A stretch of 64,000 nucleotides of DNA, from assembly GCA_020284085.1 (NCBI GenBank), contig JACEVL010000018.1, positions 2,220,001-2,284,000 on the forward strand, given 5' to 3'. The stretch comes from Aporrectodea caliginosa. Taxonomy: Eukaryota > Annelida > Clitellata > Crassiclitellata > Lumbricidae. The translations under genes were made by a program, and so were the position numbers. Shown here piece after piece: positions 24,580 to 35,875 of the stretch. The notes under the pieces were generated by a model. It was not told where the DNA came from, did no database searches, and saw nothing but the letters and a program-made list of their open reading frames with translations. Every line of letters begins with the position of its first letter. Positions within the stretch are counted from its first letter, which is position 1.

Positions 24580-25336
24580 TAATAGGAAAACCAGTTGACA
24601 AATCGCAACAAGATAGCCTATAACCGATATGAAACCTTGTGTGACATATTTGACACATTTGTGACCCAAGGGATCAAAATGAGTGGAATGTCGACAATTT
24701 ACATCCCTAGGAAAACAACAAAATATGATCAACTGTTACTTTTTCTTATTTTCAGATTTTAGTGAAAATGGGTGAAACATTTTGTACATATCTGATTTCT
24801 CACCTTTGATGAGATTCCTTGTTTTAATGTGTATTTTCAGAATTTTTACAGAGAATACTTTTATTTTTTTTGGATTATATATTAAAATAATTTTTTTAAA
24901 GACAAACACATAGCCTAATCATTCGTAACTTTGTCAAAAGATAAGGTACAACCAAACTTTTGGTGTCATTTTAAAGCAAAAATGTGGTTTTTAAGAATAT
25001 GTAAAATGCTCATATTCTAAAATTTCCGATATGTGACTCATTTTGATCCCTTGGGTCACATTTACTAAAGCCATGTTTTAGCTGAATAATTAAAAGCTGC
25101 AAGCGAGCGAGTTTTATATAAATCAATTCGCAATTACTTGTACTAGAGATATAGGCCTACCGCCGCAGATGTTTGCTGGTGGACAAGGTTTAGCACGCTT
25201 CTGAAGGCAACGGATCATTACGTCATAGTTTTTATCTATAGATCAAAGTTTACATTAATTTTGGAAAACTAAAACAGTGATCATTATCATCATCATCGTC
25301 ATCACGATCATCATCGTCATTATCGTCCTCATTATC
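24580..25336. other. no gene recognised
   Basis: AT-rich. The phrase atgac/gtgacccaagggatcaaaatgag occurs at 24660-24682 and its complement at 25025-25055 (ctcattttgatcccttgggtc). This inverted pair, about 390 bp apart, may bound a small MITE. There is a degenerate ATC tract at 25280-25335. Confidence 0.4.
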
Positions 25337-25337
25337 A

Positions 25338-25380
25338 CAGTGGCGTAACGAGGGAGTTCTGCGCCCGGGGGCAAATTCAA
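25338..25380. mobile_element. solo hAT-like terminus
   Basis: CAGTGGCGTAACGAGGGAG resembles the hAT end at 942, followed by a C/G-rich run. No matching right end (TACGCCACTG) occurs nearby, so the element is truncated or continues into unrecognised DNA. Confidence 0.4.
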
Positions 25381-25924
25381 TGACTGCGGCACCTTTTAAT
25401 TTTTAGTTGACTTTTAATCGTTCATATAGTAGTACTACTACTGTGTAACAGTTTAATACAATTACAAATATGATATAAGTTCCAGATTTTATTCAATGGT
25501 TTTTTGCACTGTTATAAGTAATGAAACATAATTTGCAAACGTTTTTATATATGAAAAGACAAATTTAGAGAACAAAGCGGTCAGCAGTAAGCACTGAGCA
25601 GTAGCTGTTACTTGTTTGCAATTTTTCCTATTGTAACACTAGCAGTAACGTAACATTATTGTCATAATTGTACTCATGAATGGAAGGATACCTTGGCGAT
25701 GTCGAATGTACAAACGATTCAAATGCAAGGCACGAATTGTGACATCAGACGAGCAGGTCGTCTGCCAACCACAAGTTGAACACACACTCTTGAAACGACG
25801 CAACATCGCTGGCAAGGAAGGCCATAGGAGAAATGAAGGAATGTAGGCCTATCAGTAATTTCACGTCAACGACAAGTTCTTCACAAGCTGCTGTGAAGGA
25901 ACGTTTGGAGGACCATGTTTTAAT

Positions 25925-26115
25925 GTCCAAGAAAGTGCCTGTTCAATTGCTCTTAAATTTTAATCACTTAACCGATAAATTGTTCACTGGTCAATGGTCA
26001 TATGTTACCCGTTCAACTGTCCGGCCGTTCAATAATCGCACCGGTCATGCATACACCGTTCTACAGTCGCCGTTCAATAGTCGCCCGTTCTTTTGACGCC
26101 CGTTCATATGACATT
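25925..26115. repeat. degenerate gttca-rich short repeats
   Basis: ccgttcaa, gttcactggtcaatgg, ccgttcaataatcgc and cgcccgttcat recur every 15-25 bp. The style resembles the ends of the fold-back at 53271-54404. Opposite-strand partners are not clear. Confidence 0.45.
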
Positions 26116-26639
26116 GTCACCCAACCCATTAGACATTAGACAATGTTTGGTTCCTATTACTTTTCGAATTTCGATTTTTTTCCACACTCCATCCTATTAC
26201 TCAATCAATTTTGGCTCACTGTGTCTCGTGAATACGTCAGAATCAACGTCAGCTTACTAAAAGTTGATTTTTACTTGAAACGTGGCATGTATTTCCAGCG
26301 ACGAAATAATTATTATTTGTGCGTTACACAGAGAAAAAAATGCCTTTTACAATATGCCAGTGATGCCATCAAACATATAATTTATTGACGAAACGCGCGA
26401 GAGCATTTTCTATCTTTTCCTAACCGACACGCTAATAGAGCGGATTCTTAATTTCTTGGTAATTGCCATATTTAAAATTGAAAACAAAGTTGTGCTTATT
26501 TTTAAAATTTAATATAGGCTATTGAATTATTTAGTCAAATAATACAATTTATATCGCTTAGCTCTTACAACGCCCAAACTGATTGGTCCTGCATTGTGGA
26601 CCAGGACACCAATACCGACCCCGATACTCCGATAGCCTA

Positions 26640-27520
26640 CCGCTTACAATAATTTTTTTCTCATGTTTAAAACCAGCCTTTCCACTAAAACTTGTACAAT
26701 CTAAACGTTCTAAGACTTATAAAAAAACTGTATGACACCTGGCCTTTTGAAATCATGTAGGACTAAATTGAAATTATACAAACAGTTTATTAAAGCTTCT
26801 ACAATAGAAAACAAGAACATGTTTACAGCATATAGGAATAAGTTTAAAACACTTCGGGAAAAATTGAGAAAACTTACTACGAACTAGAATTTCTCAAATG
26901 TAGCAACAACCTTGAACAAACCTGGCAGACTAGGCCTATTAAGACAATAATAAATGATAAAACTCCTGATACACTGATAAAATGCTTAATATCAAACGAT
27001 ACTAAAATAACTGATGGGGAACAGATTGCTGAAAGATTTAATACCTATTTCACTAGTATAACTCAAGAACTCGTAGTGTCAAAATACCTCTTTCTGATAA
27101 GCCAATTAATTCATATTTAAACCCCGCATATTCATATTCAATCTCCCTTCTTCCAACAACACCGGCTGAAATAATTAATAGCATTAAGTCCTACACTGAA
27201 AATTACTCATAGTTCGGGACCTGATGACATTAATCCTAGTCTAATTAATCCGGTTCTTGACCTCATTGCTGCTCCTTTATCGACTATTATCAACTGCTCA
27301 TTGGAAACTGGAATTGTCCCATCAGCGTTAAAGATAGCTAAAGTTACTCCAATTTTCAAACAGGGCCGACGTGATGACGTTGCCAATTACAGACCGATAT
27401 CTATCCTACCATATTTCTCTAAACTACTTGAAAAAGTAATGTACTGTCGCCTGTGTGACTATATAAGTAAAAAGCACATCATTTATGAATCCCAACATGG
27501 ATCCCAACCTGGACAGCTGC
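26640..27520 (+). pseudogene. Jockey/CR1-like LINE ORF2, upstream part and start of RT
   Basis: Across several frames the + strand reads KLYKQFIKASTIENKNMFTA, FKTLREKLRKL, TIINDKTPDTLIKCL, ERFNTYFTSI and SLLPTTPAEIINSIKS. It then enters reverse transcriptase with GIVPSALKIAKVTPIFKQGR, NYRPISILPYFSKLLEKVMY and YESQHGSQPG. These are the linker and fingers of LINE ORF2. It breaks off at 27520 and continues, inverted, from 28271. A 6-bp TAGGCC-type insertion sits in frame at 26932. Dead. Confidence 0.85.
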
Positions 27521-27521
27521 T

Positions 27522-28271
27522 TTACTTTTAGCAATTTTAGAAGAGATATTCTCAATGTGTTCGACTGTTCGTTCCATGTTAGGTGTTGATCTGGAATTGT
27601 CCCATCAGCGTTAAAGATAGCTAAAGTTACTCCAATTTTCAAACAGGGCCGACGTGATGTTTTTGTACATAGACGCCAAGAAATTTAACAGTTCTGAAGT
27701 TGCCTGTGGTATAGGAGTATCATTTAATGTGATAGTTTCTTTTTGTAGAATTATCTTTTTACGATGAGAACAAAATAGAACATAGTTTGTCTTTTTTATA
27801 TTAATAGATAATTTATTTATTCTAAACCAGCCATGTACTTTTTAAGTTCTTGGTTCATTAATTGGAACAATTTGTCCAGCGATTTGTCTGAAGCGAAAAT
27901 ATTTGTGTCGTCCGCAAACAGCAAAAAGTGCAAAAGTGAGGAAGCATTTGGCAGGTCATTAATAAATAACAGGAAGAGCAGAGGGCCAAGATTCGATCCT
28001 TGGGGAACACCATATTTTATTAATTTTAATTTGGACAATGAGTTGTTGCACAGGACCTGTTGGTATCTACTACTTAGATAGCTTTGAAATCAATCTATTG
28101 TCTTACCACGTATACCTATATTTGCAAACTTAGTAAGTAATATTTTACGATCTACGGTATCAAAGGCTTTGCTAATGTCAATAAAGACCCCTAGTGAATA
28201 TTCATGGTTGTCGATGGCAGCCGAGATATTGTCTTGAATATTGAGTAGTGACATCTTGGTTGAGTGTCCAG
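27522..28271 (-). pseudogene. same LINE, RT core in inverted orientation
   Basis: Reading down from 28271: HSTKMSLLNIQDNISAAIDN, SLGVFIDISKAFDTVDRKIL (first catalytic Asp), GVPQGSNLGPLLFLLFINDL, LLFADDTNIFAS (catalytic DD), FRINKLSINIKKTNYVLFCS, and finally DQHLTWNE with KIAKSKA near 27525. The protein order shows that 27522-28271 is flipped relative to the + strand parts on either side. A 68-bp copy of 27310-27378 is inserted at 27592-27659. Confidence 0.88.
27592..27659 (+). repeat. 68-bp templated duplicate
   Basis: Sequence from ggaattgtcccatcagcg to gggccgacgtgatg is identical to 27311-27378. It lies inside the inverted segment in + orientation, interrupting the RT reading between two adjacent parts. 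This is a signature of template switching during the rearrangement. Confidence 0.9.
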
Positions 28272-28671
28272 TAGGGTGGTCCTTAAGAATAAAAGTGAGA
28301 ATCTACTGTTCGCCAAGGTTCCATTCGGTTCCATTCCATCCAGAAACATCACACAAAAAGTTGTATGAAAAATATTAATATTTAGGACTCGCAAAACACT
28401 ATCAAAGTTTTACCATAATCAATATGCGAATACTCGAACAGTAAGCATAATAGTTGTAATCAACAATGAATACATAAACCAGGAATAAATTCAACCACTT
28501 ATAGTAGGTCCAGATTACAACACAATGACATACCTGATTACTAGTGATTACACTGATTAGTGATTAAAATAATTTATTACAGTTATTATTATTGCTACTG
28601 AAAAATCAGAAGGCTGAGGTACTTAGTCAATGTCAGTAGTGCCTTGTTCGCTTGACGGCACGTTCCTTTAA

Positions 28672-29400
28672 TTGTTGGTGCCGAGAACGAGTTGCTTTGG
28701 ATGCAAAAAAGCAAACGAGCAAGAAGCATTTGAACCAGAAGCAGATGCGATAGGAGCGGAAGAACCAGAAGCAGAACCAGCAGCAGAAGAACCAGAAGCA
28801 GAAAAATCAGAAATAGAACCACAAGCAGAAGAAACAGAACCAGCAACAGCAGAGTGTCATAAAGTGGAGAGTTACACCAGCCTCCACTGTACTTACTGCA
28901 AGAGCTTTATCTGGGGCCCGATTGCGAATTGGATAACACACCGGCATAGAGAGCGAGAGGTGCCGAGTTCGAGGTCCGTAGGGCGGACATGCTTTGTAGG
29001 CTGCTATTAGCGCCGTGTATTGCAGGCTGTCTGTTCTGTTAGTAGTTAAGATATATGTCTTCTGTCATTTGTTGTTTCAATTGCATAACATACAAATGTA
29101 CAGCGCAGTGCGTTTGTCAGGCGCTTCAATAAAGAAAAGATTATAATTATTATTATTAGTTTACAGCGACCAACACGAGGATATGTGGATTCAATGCTTA
29201 ACATGCAAGTACTGGTTCCATGAAAGCTGCGCCTTTATTGAGCCCGTCGACAAGCAATTTTTTACTGTAATTACTGTCGTTAGCTATCAATGTTTCTTAT
29301 GTAAGATTACAAATGACAGTTTTACCGTAATTCATTTTCTCGTTACTGTTGCTAAATGTGAAACAAATAATTCAGATAGCTCAATTACCATTAGGCATTA
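28672..29400 (+). pseudogene. acidic repeat + PHD-finger fragment, split by a SINE
   Basis: 28672-28908 encodes a Glu/Pro/Ala-rich stretch (EPEAEPAAEEPEAEKSEIEP) followed by a Cys pair, SLHCTYCKSF. After the SINE, 29161-29250 continues YSDQHEDMWIQCLTCKYWFH, ESC, with a further C..C near 29310. Joined, the spacing CxxC-x10-CxxC-x4-H-x2-C fits a PHD-type zinc finger, such as those found at the C-terminus of some pogo-like transposases. Upstream exons or the transposase body are not visible. Both the split and the loss of the N-terminus make it non-functional. Confidence 0.6.
28905..29160 (+). mobile_element. tRNA-derived SINE with (ATT)n tail
   Basis: An A-box-like ttgcgaattgg (28922) and a B-box-like gttcgaggtcc (28967) are about 45 bp apart, as in a tRNA-derived head. 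The 3' part (caattgcataacatacaaat, then gcgcagtgcgtttgtcaggc) matches in reverse 43235-43295. It ends in attattattatta at 29145-29158. It sits inside the PHD-finger coding sequence. Confidence 0.7.
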
Positions 29401-29796
29401 GCACTGCCTTCATGTCATACTTGTCCAACCACTTGGGCATGAGCAGCAGTAGGCTATTTGCCACTTTGCCCAAGGTGTATGGGTAAGAGTGGCATTTTCA
29501 CTTTGTGTTTTGGCGTATTTTGCTAAATATTTTATCACATATAGTCAATTTTCAAGGTAGGCTATTTCTGTTAGCCTGATGAGCTTCCAGCATGCCTATG
29601 AAAAATTGTGACATTATGTCATCTATTTTGGAAAATATAAAATGTGTTCAAAAAAGGGCCTCTCTTACCCTGGTCTCCCTATTATGTAAAGTACTGTTGA
29701 TTACAATTTTACCAATGAAGAATACAGCTGGTTCTAATGGCGAAAATAAAGTACATGTTAAATAGCTGATGCAAGAGGAAGGAAGAGCAGTATACT

Positions 29797-29868
29797 GAGT
29801 GGCCGAGTGGGTTGGTAGCCCGCTCGTCACGTCGGCGCCCCGGGTTCGCTTCCCGGTCGGTCGATTTA
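29797..29868 (+). other. tRNA-like sequence (probable pseudogene or SINE head)
   Basis: gagtggccgagtgggttggt fits an A box and gggttcgcttcccgg a B box with T-arm pairing. The acceptor stem pairs poorly (tactgag versus ggtcggt). It is followed by gatttatcagagattaatt, not by a T-run. More likely a tRNA-derived repeat than a working tRNA. Confidence 0.45.
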
Positions 29869-29924
29869 TCAGAGATTAATTTCTCGGATCTTTACTGCGG
29901 GTGGCTCGGTCGCATTATAAACTT

Positions 29925-30120
29925 CGTCTACAGACATTTCGTCGAACGACATTTCGTCTACAAAGTTATTTGATATTGTGACTTTAAAATGGAAGCTGGA
30001 TTGATGAAAAAAAACTATTTCCCTAAATGGAAGTGGATTGATGAAAACATTCCTGTGTTGAAATAGAAGCTGGATTGATCGAAATAATTTTTCCCGTAAA
30101 TAGAAGCTGGAAATCAACCT
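29925..30120. repeat. aagctggattgatga minisatellite, copy 1
   Basis: Units of about 37-40 bp (aaatggaagctggattgatg, then aaaaactatttccc) match the arrays at 42555-42935 and, reversed, 53536-54045. Preceded by cgtc-type short repeats (acatttcgtcgaacgacatt). Confidence 0.75.
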
Positions 30121-30126
30121 GGATTA

Positions 30127-30480
30127 GGGTGGTTCTTAAAAATAAAAGTTTGAATCTACTGTTCGCCAAGGTTCCATTTGGTTCCATTCCATCCAGAAAC
30201 ATCACACAAAAAGTTGTATGAGAAAATATTAATATTTAGGACTCACACAACACCATCAAAGTTTTACCCCTTATCAAATATAGGAACACTCGAAAAGTAA
30301 GCATAATAGTTGTAGTATACCATGAAAGGTGAACATTTAAACCAGGAATAAATTCAACTGCCTGTTGTAGGTCCAGATTATAACACAATGACATTTATTG
30401 CATGCCTAGTTACTAGTGATTTAACCCGGTTTGGGGATAAAATGATTTATTAGAGTTATTATTATTATTGAGGAAATGGT
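30127..30480. repeat. second copy of the GGGTGGTCC element left end
   Basis: Starts GGGTGGTTCTTAAAAATAAA after TA (30125-30126). It matches 28274-28615 along its length (gttccattccatccagaaac, agtaagcataatagttgta). Direct orientation. Confidence 0.85.
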
Positions 30481-31188
30481 ATAAAGTTAATAACTTCTAC
30501 AAATATGGGAAAATTCTGAAAATAACACATAATTTTATTCACTTTTAAGAGCTCTTTCTAGCGGTATATTGAATGGCAGTTAATTAGTTTTCAATTAGAA
30601 TATTTTACAAGAAAACCTACAATTATCTCGAAAAACGCTTTGTCTCGTAACTTTGGCCATCTGGTGGGGGCGGAAGACATTAATATTTTTTTAAATTTTG
30701 AACAGTGTTTGATCCATGCCATTAGGCAAGTTTTGGTTGCTATTACTTTTCGAATTTCTAATTTTCGCTTTTTTTCCACTGAACCATTTTGTGTATGCTT
30801 GTTCGAATTGATTTGTGGTTATCGGTCTCAGGAACTCACGGATCAAATACCACTAAAATTCCAATAAAAATAAATAATAGCCTAAACAATCAACGAGAGC
30901 ATGAACATTGTAGAAATTATTTTTTAGTTGTGCTTATTTAAAATCAATCAGCCTTTCTTTTTAAAATTAAACATAGGTCCAAAAATGCGAATCAAATACA
31001 TTAACTCGAAATGACGAAAATTATTTGTAAAAATCAAAATTTCAAAGACGCTGTGCGAGTCCTAGATATTGTTCGATCCTGCTAAATTTTTGGGCTACAT
31101 TACTTTTAAACCAATTGGCACGGAATGCCGGGTTGGCGAAAGTAAACAACTGAAGTTGAAAATTTTGCATTAGAGATGCGAACACCCT

Positions 31189-31640
31189 AGTATAGGTATA
31201 TTATCCAGAGTTGCCTACTTACTTCCCACTCATATACGAATAAGCTTATACTATTCGATTATCCATCCATATTTAGGTTATTGTAATATGATATGGGCTT
31301 CTAACTACTCAACAAGATTAAAAAGATTAATTGTCCTCCAAAACAGAGCTCTCCGCATCATAGTCAACCAAGCTCGTCACTTTTCTACCCATCTTCCTAC
31401 GGGCCTAGCATTCCAAGATACACACATCTTAAAACTTGAGCAAATAACCATTCAACAAACTAGTGAATTTATGCACAAATATACAAATAATCAACTGCCT
31501 TCATCATTTAACAATTACTTCAAAACTACGACTCAATCTAATCCCTATCCTGTACGTTCTTCAGCCAATTATAAACCCATACATGTATACTCCCGCACTA
31601 ACACCCGTAGATTCTCAATTAAAAGTGCCGGTGTCACGAA
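31189..31640 (+). pseudogene. same LINE, ORF2 C-terminal region
   Basis: The + strand reads SIGILSRVAYLLPTHIRISL, YYSIIHPYLGYCNMIWASNY, LKRLIVLQNRALRIIVNQ, EFMHKYTNNQLPSSFNNYF and SRTNTRRFSIK. This is the post-catalytic region of the same LINE ORF2. It ends at the fold-back inserted from about 31627 and resumes near 41970. Confidence 0.85.
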
Positions 31641-31889
31641 ATAGAGTATCCCCCATTATAATTATATCCCCTTAGCGAAATGAAGTATCAGGCCGGATGA
31701 ATCTGAACGTGAAGGACTATCCCCCTCGTGCGAAAGTATCCCCATGAGTCGTACGAAATCATCCCCCATTCAAAAAGTATCACCCTGCAAATTAATTACA
31801 AATTGGGCTATTTAACCCTAATCATACCAGCATAAAAACAACTTAAACGTACCGGGAGGGGTCATAAATGACCCCATCTGAGTTTTTTA

Positions 31890-32110
31890 CTGTAAGTTCA
31901 ACATGCTTACTATTTGAGTGTCAGATATATCTATATGTATGTATGAATATGTATATGCATGTATATATGTATGTATATATAAAATTATACATATATATGT
32001 GTGTATATATTTAATCTGTTGCTGTAAGTTTAACATGTTTGTTATTTGAGTGTTAGATATATATATGTATAAGAATATATGCATGTATATAACTATATAT
32101 GTGTATATAT
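31890..32110. repeat. tandem gtaagttcaacatg units with TA/TG tracts
   Basis: The stretch ctgtaagttcaacatgtttg, then ttatttgagtgtcagatata, followed by tatgtatata-type runs, recurs at 31891, 32022, 33911, 34116 and 35771. These ~130-bp units probably formed one tandem array later split by three TA-targeted insertions. Confidence 0.8.
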
Positions 32111-33821
32111 TAGACTGGTCCAAACTTACATAATAAATATATTTTTCAAAATATGCTGCTCCACAAGGCTGCCCCTGTTACACTTGACTAGAAGACTCTG
32201 TGTTGAATAAATTGAAAAGATCTGAGCATGTTTAGAGGTCGCTAGGTTTTGACACTTTTTGTAGAAATTGCAAAAATTGCGCATCTGACGCGTTAATAGC
32301 TTCATTGTGAATTAAAATAAGCACTCATGAACACCAAGCACCATCTTTCTAAATCATGATCAATATGCCAACTGAATTTAAGTAACTAAAAGAATAATAA
32401 GCTTATTTACAAATAAAACACTTATTTCAAGTTCTTTCTGATAGATAAACGGTTGTTGGCTTATAACTAATTTTTAAATGTTGCATGCCACCTTTTCATC
32501 ACAATTCGTTTCATATCCTACAATTGTATTGTTCAATATTGCTCTGTATGCTGCTAATTTAGCGTGATTCGAGTACTTTTTTCGTCTGTGAAGCCAGCCT
32601 TGAATATGAAATAAGCTTACAGCACATGTTTTTTTCACTTTCTGCAATAAAAGCTCGTACGTTACAAAACGGCAGCTATGGTGAAACTGGCATCAACAAG
32701 GAGTTCCTCACAATGTTGTCTGTTAGGGATGCCTGACAAACACTTTCTTGGGTCTGGACTCCCAAAAATTGGGCAATCCTGAGGAATTTCATATTTCATT
32801 ACCAGAATTATAGACTAGAGCATTTGGTGAGGACACGAAAGCAACAATAGTCGCTGCGTTGGTAATTCGGGAGGAGGCTAGAATCCCCGCACAGTGTGTG
32901 GATTCGGGTGTTCGCAAACTGTGGAAGTTGTATGAACACAAATTTGTGCTGAATCAAGGGGTTACAGTTTGAGTTCGATTTAATTAATTCTTTCAGTCAT
33001 CATCTCCGCTATTTCTTCGAAGCGTGTCACTGAAGACATCGACGCTGTTCTGGTAATACAATCTTATTTATCCACCTAATCCGCTATCCATGTAGCGTCT
33101 GGACATGAAATCCTTCGACCACCAGACTCCACTGGAAGAGTATGTCACAAGGAGATCTTTAAAACTGCTTGATCTTTTTACCATCCAGGGTCAAGAACAA
33201 CCCACAGCCTTCCTATCAAAGTCCTTTACTCCCTGACCACTGGACCTACTTCCCAGTCGATGAAGGCAAATGTCAAACTGCCTTGATGGTCGTCAATGAC
33301 TGCGCAGAACGTGGAGTGGCTCTGATCCATTCTTACAATGATGTACTAAGGATGAGTCACAAAAACAATACTTGCTGCAACTTGTCTCCAGTCATCGGAC
33401 AAAATTTTCTGTTCCAACAAAGGCAAAATGAAATAATAGTAGGTTGCGGGTTTTCCAGCACTTCAATGACGGGATTTATGCAGACTGGATTACTTCTTTA
33501 ATTATCCAAAATTATATTTTATTACAAACGTAATGCATCCTGACTAAGCAGTAACACTGCAGTATATATTTCTAAATTGGGCTGTTTATTTTTCAAAATA
33601 ATAACTGACTTGAAAATAATTTATAACCGATTTGAAAAAATCTAAATTATACATGTTTTTGACAAGTTCATACTATGTAGCAAAAAGTCGAAAAACATAG
33701 CGACCTCTAAATATAATCAAATCTTTCCAGAATTTTGCATACAGACTCATGTTTTCATATGTAACAAGGGCAGCCTTGTGGAGCAATGTATTTCCAACTT
33801 TTAATTTTGTGGACCAGTCTA
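32111..33821. mobile_element. TA-flanked DNA transposon, GACTGGTCC ends
   Basis: The element at 32113-33819 (1,707 bp) has ~60-bp inverted ends (GACTGGTCCA...gctccacaaggctgcc) between TA dinucleotides, inserted in the TA-rich repeat array. It carries a partial transposase-like ORF on the + strand. The end style (G.C/GTGGTCC) links it to the GGGTGGTCC elements. Confidence 0.85.
33169..33501 (+). pseudogene. C-terminal piece of an uncharacterised transposase-like protein
   Basis: Residues around 40-60 read ALMVVNDCAERGVALIHSYN, preceded by DHWTYFPVDEGKCQTA. I recognise the ND.AERGVALI.EYN stretch as a conserved C-terminal block of large uncharacterised invertebrate proteins that also contain CFDTT.SNTGR (see 36513-36911). 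The frame is open for 110 codons, but upstream parts are missing and the part after FLFQQRQNE looks unrelated. Function is inferred only from its place inside a TIR element. Confidence 0.55.
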
Positions 33822-34154
33822 GTATATATATGTATGTATATATATATATAAATATGGATGTATATATATATGTTTGTGTATAAACACACACATATATATA
33901 TATATCACATGCTGTAAGTTCAACATGTTTGTTATTTTAGTGTCATAATTATATATACCCATATATATATATACAATGTATGTATATATGTATCCATATA
34001 AATGTATTTATATGTATGTATATATATATATATGTATAATTGTATATATTTGTATGTATATACATGTATTTATATATATTTTTATATGTGTGTGTTCATG
34101 CATATATATATCTGATGCTGCAAGTTCAACATAAAAATTTAGGTGTCATATGTA

Positions 34155-35640
34155 TATCGACTGTATAGAGGACAAACGTTATATGTCCAACTTTTTCCAA
34201 AATCAATGTTTATAGCTATTCTAGTAGACAATGGCATAAGGCTTCAGAGCATATTTGCTATATGTCCTGGTACAGACTCTTTCTTGGAATATTATACAAG
34301 TCAAAAATGTGATATGTCCATTTCTAAAAAATCCACAGAGCACAAATGTTATATGTCCTCATAGTATAGAGTGTACTATATTACACTGTAGTATGTGAAC
34401 ATATAACATTTGTGCTCGGAGAAATTCGGCCAATTAGATATTATTTACGTAAATTCTAGCAAGATGGCGTCAAGCCAGTCAGCGCGTTTTGACTCCATGA
34501 ATCCTTTGGATAAAATGAAATCCAGTTTTGCTATTTGTTTTTATTCCAGGAACGCTTTAGATAAAATGAAATCCAGTTTTGCTGTCTGTTTTGATTCTGT
34601 AATCCCATTAGATTAAATCAAATCCAGTTTTGCTATTTGTTTTGATTCCGTGAATCCTTTAGATAAAATCAAATCCTGTTTTGCTATCTGTTTTGATTCT
34701 GTTTTCCTTTTAGATAAAATCAAATCCAGTTTTGCTATCTGTTTTGATTCTGTAATCTCTTTAGATAAAATGAAATCCAGTTTTCCTATATGTTTTGATT
34801 CTGTAATCCTTTTAGATAAAATCAAATCCAGTTTTGCTATCTGGTTTGATTCTGTAATCCTTTATATAAAATGAAATCCAGTTTTGCTATCTGTTTTGAT
34901 TCTGTAATCCTTTATATAAAATGAAATCCAGTTTTGCTATCTGTTTTGATTCTGTAATTCTTTTAGATAAAATCAAATCCAGTTTTGCTATCTGTTTTGA
35001 TTCTGTAATCTCTTTAGATAAAATCAAATCCAGTTTTGCTATCTGTTTTGATTCTGTAATCTCTTTAGATAAAATTAAATCCAGTTTTTGCTATCTGTTT
35101 TGATTCTGTAATCTCTTTAGATAAAATCAAATCCAGTTTTCCTAACGCTATTCTTTTATAATGAATGCATACAATAGCCACATTTTTATTAACCCAAAAC
35201 AATAATTATGCTTGATCTAAACAGAAGTTAAGCACAAAAGTTATGTTTCAATGTTTAATTGTCCAATTTTATTCCAACTTACTTATTTACAGTTTTGCTG
35301 AACACTGTCAGGTAGAAAAACGCAACGTAGCCATACTTGGTAATGATCTGTTGAATATGATATGTAAATTTTATAAAGATTTTGGTGGAGCACAAATGTT
35401 ATATGTCCACTTTTGGACACCCCGCCCTTCAAAACTTCCCTTATTTCATGTTTTTCTCATGTCATATAATGCCAGTTCTCTACTTACCTGTTTACCTGTT
35501 TAAGGAAGTATTCAATGACATAAAGAAAGTATGGTAATGTAACTATGTTATATTTTTCATAAGCATTTGAAATTAAAAATTCGGTTTTCTCGAAATTATG
35601 AAATTTGGACATATAACGTTTGTCCTCTATACAGTCGATA
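34155..35640. mobile_element. TA-flanked element with TCGACTG ends and minisatellite core
   Basis: The element at 34157-35638 has 34-bp near-perfect inverted ends (TCGACTGTATAGAGGACAAA, then cgttatatgtccaa) between TA sites. Shorter internal copies of caaatgttatatgtcc occur at 34342, 34394 (reversed) and 35392. No transposase; the core is a 51-bp minisatellite. Confidence 0.88.
34490..35145. repeat. 51-bp minisatellite, ~13 copies
   Basis: The unit (ttagataaaatcaaatccag, ttttgctatctgttttgatt, ctgtaatcc) repeats with period 51, so it stays open as a 17-residue repeat (LDKIKSSFAICFDSVIS) on the + strand and also on the minus strand. The reading frames follow from the period; there is no start context, splice signal or known homology to argue for a protein. 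Confidence 0.92.
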
Positions 35641-35875
35641 TAATGTATGAATATATAAAATTATGCATGTATGTACGCATGTATATATGTATATATGTAT
35701 GTTTGATATAGATATTTATATATACATATAACATATATAGGCCTATATTATTATCTGATACTGTTATAGATCTAAGTTCAATATGTTTGTTATTTGAGTG
35801 TCAGATATATATATATATTTATTTATGTATATATAAATATATAAATTTGACACTTAACTTTATATATACATATAT

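Larger units (their letters stand above)
28272..31189. mobile_element. TA-flanked element, GGGTGG...CACCC ends, composite
   Basis: The left end GGGTGGTCCTTAAG starts at 28274 after TA; the right end ...CGAACACCC is at 31187 before TA. LINE coding resumes at 31190 (agtataggtatattatcc, reading SIGIL). A second copy of the left ~345 bp lies at 30127-30475, so this is a composite, or a copy with an inner insertion at about 28616-30124. Same end family as 35878-37613. Confidence 0.7.

Noticed and set aside
27522..28272. Twin-priming inversion
   Set aside because: Twin priming inverts the 5' part of a new LINE copy; here the upstream part is still in + orientation.
29797..29868. Functional tRNA gene
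   Set aside because: A and B boxes are present but the acceptor stem pairs poorly and there is no T-run terminator; kept only as a tRNA-like repeat.
34613..35103. Open frames over the 51-bp repeats on both strands as genes
   Set aside because: The period is a multiple of three, so frames stay open automatically; there is no start context, splice sites or homology.
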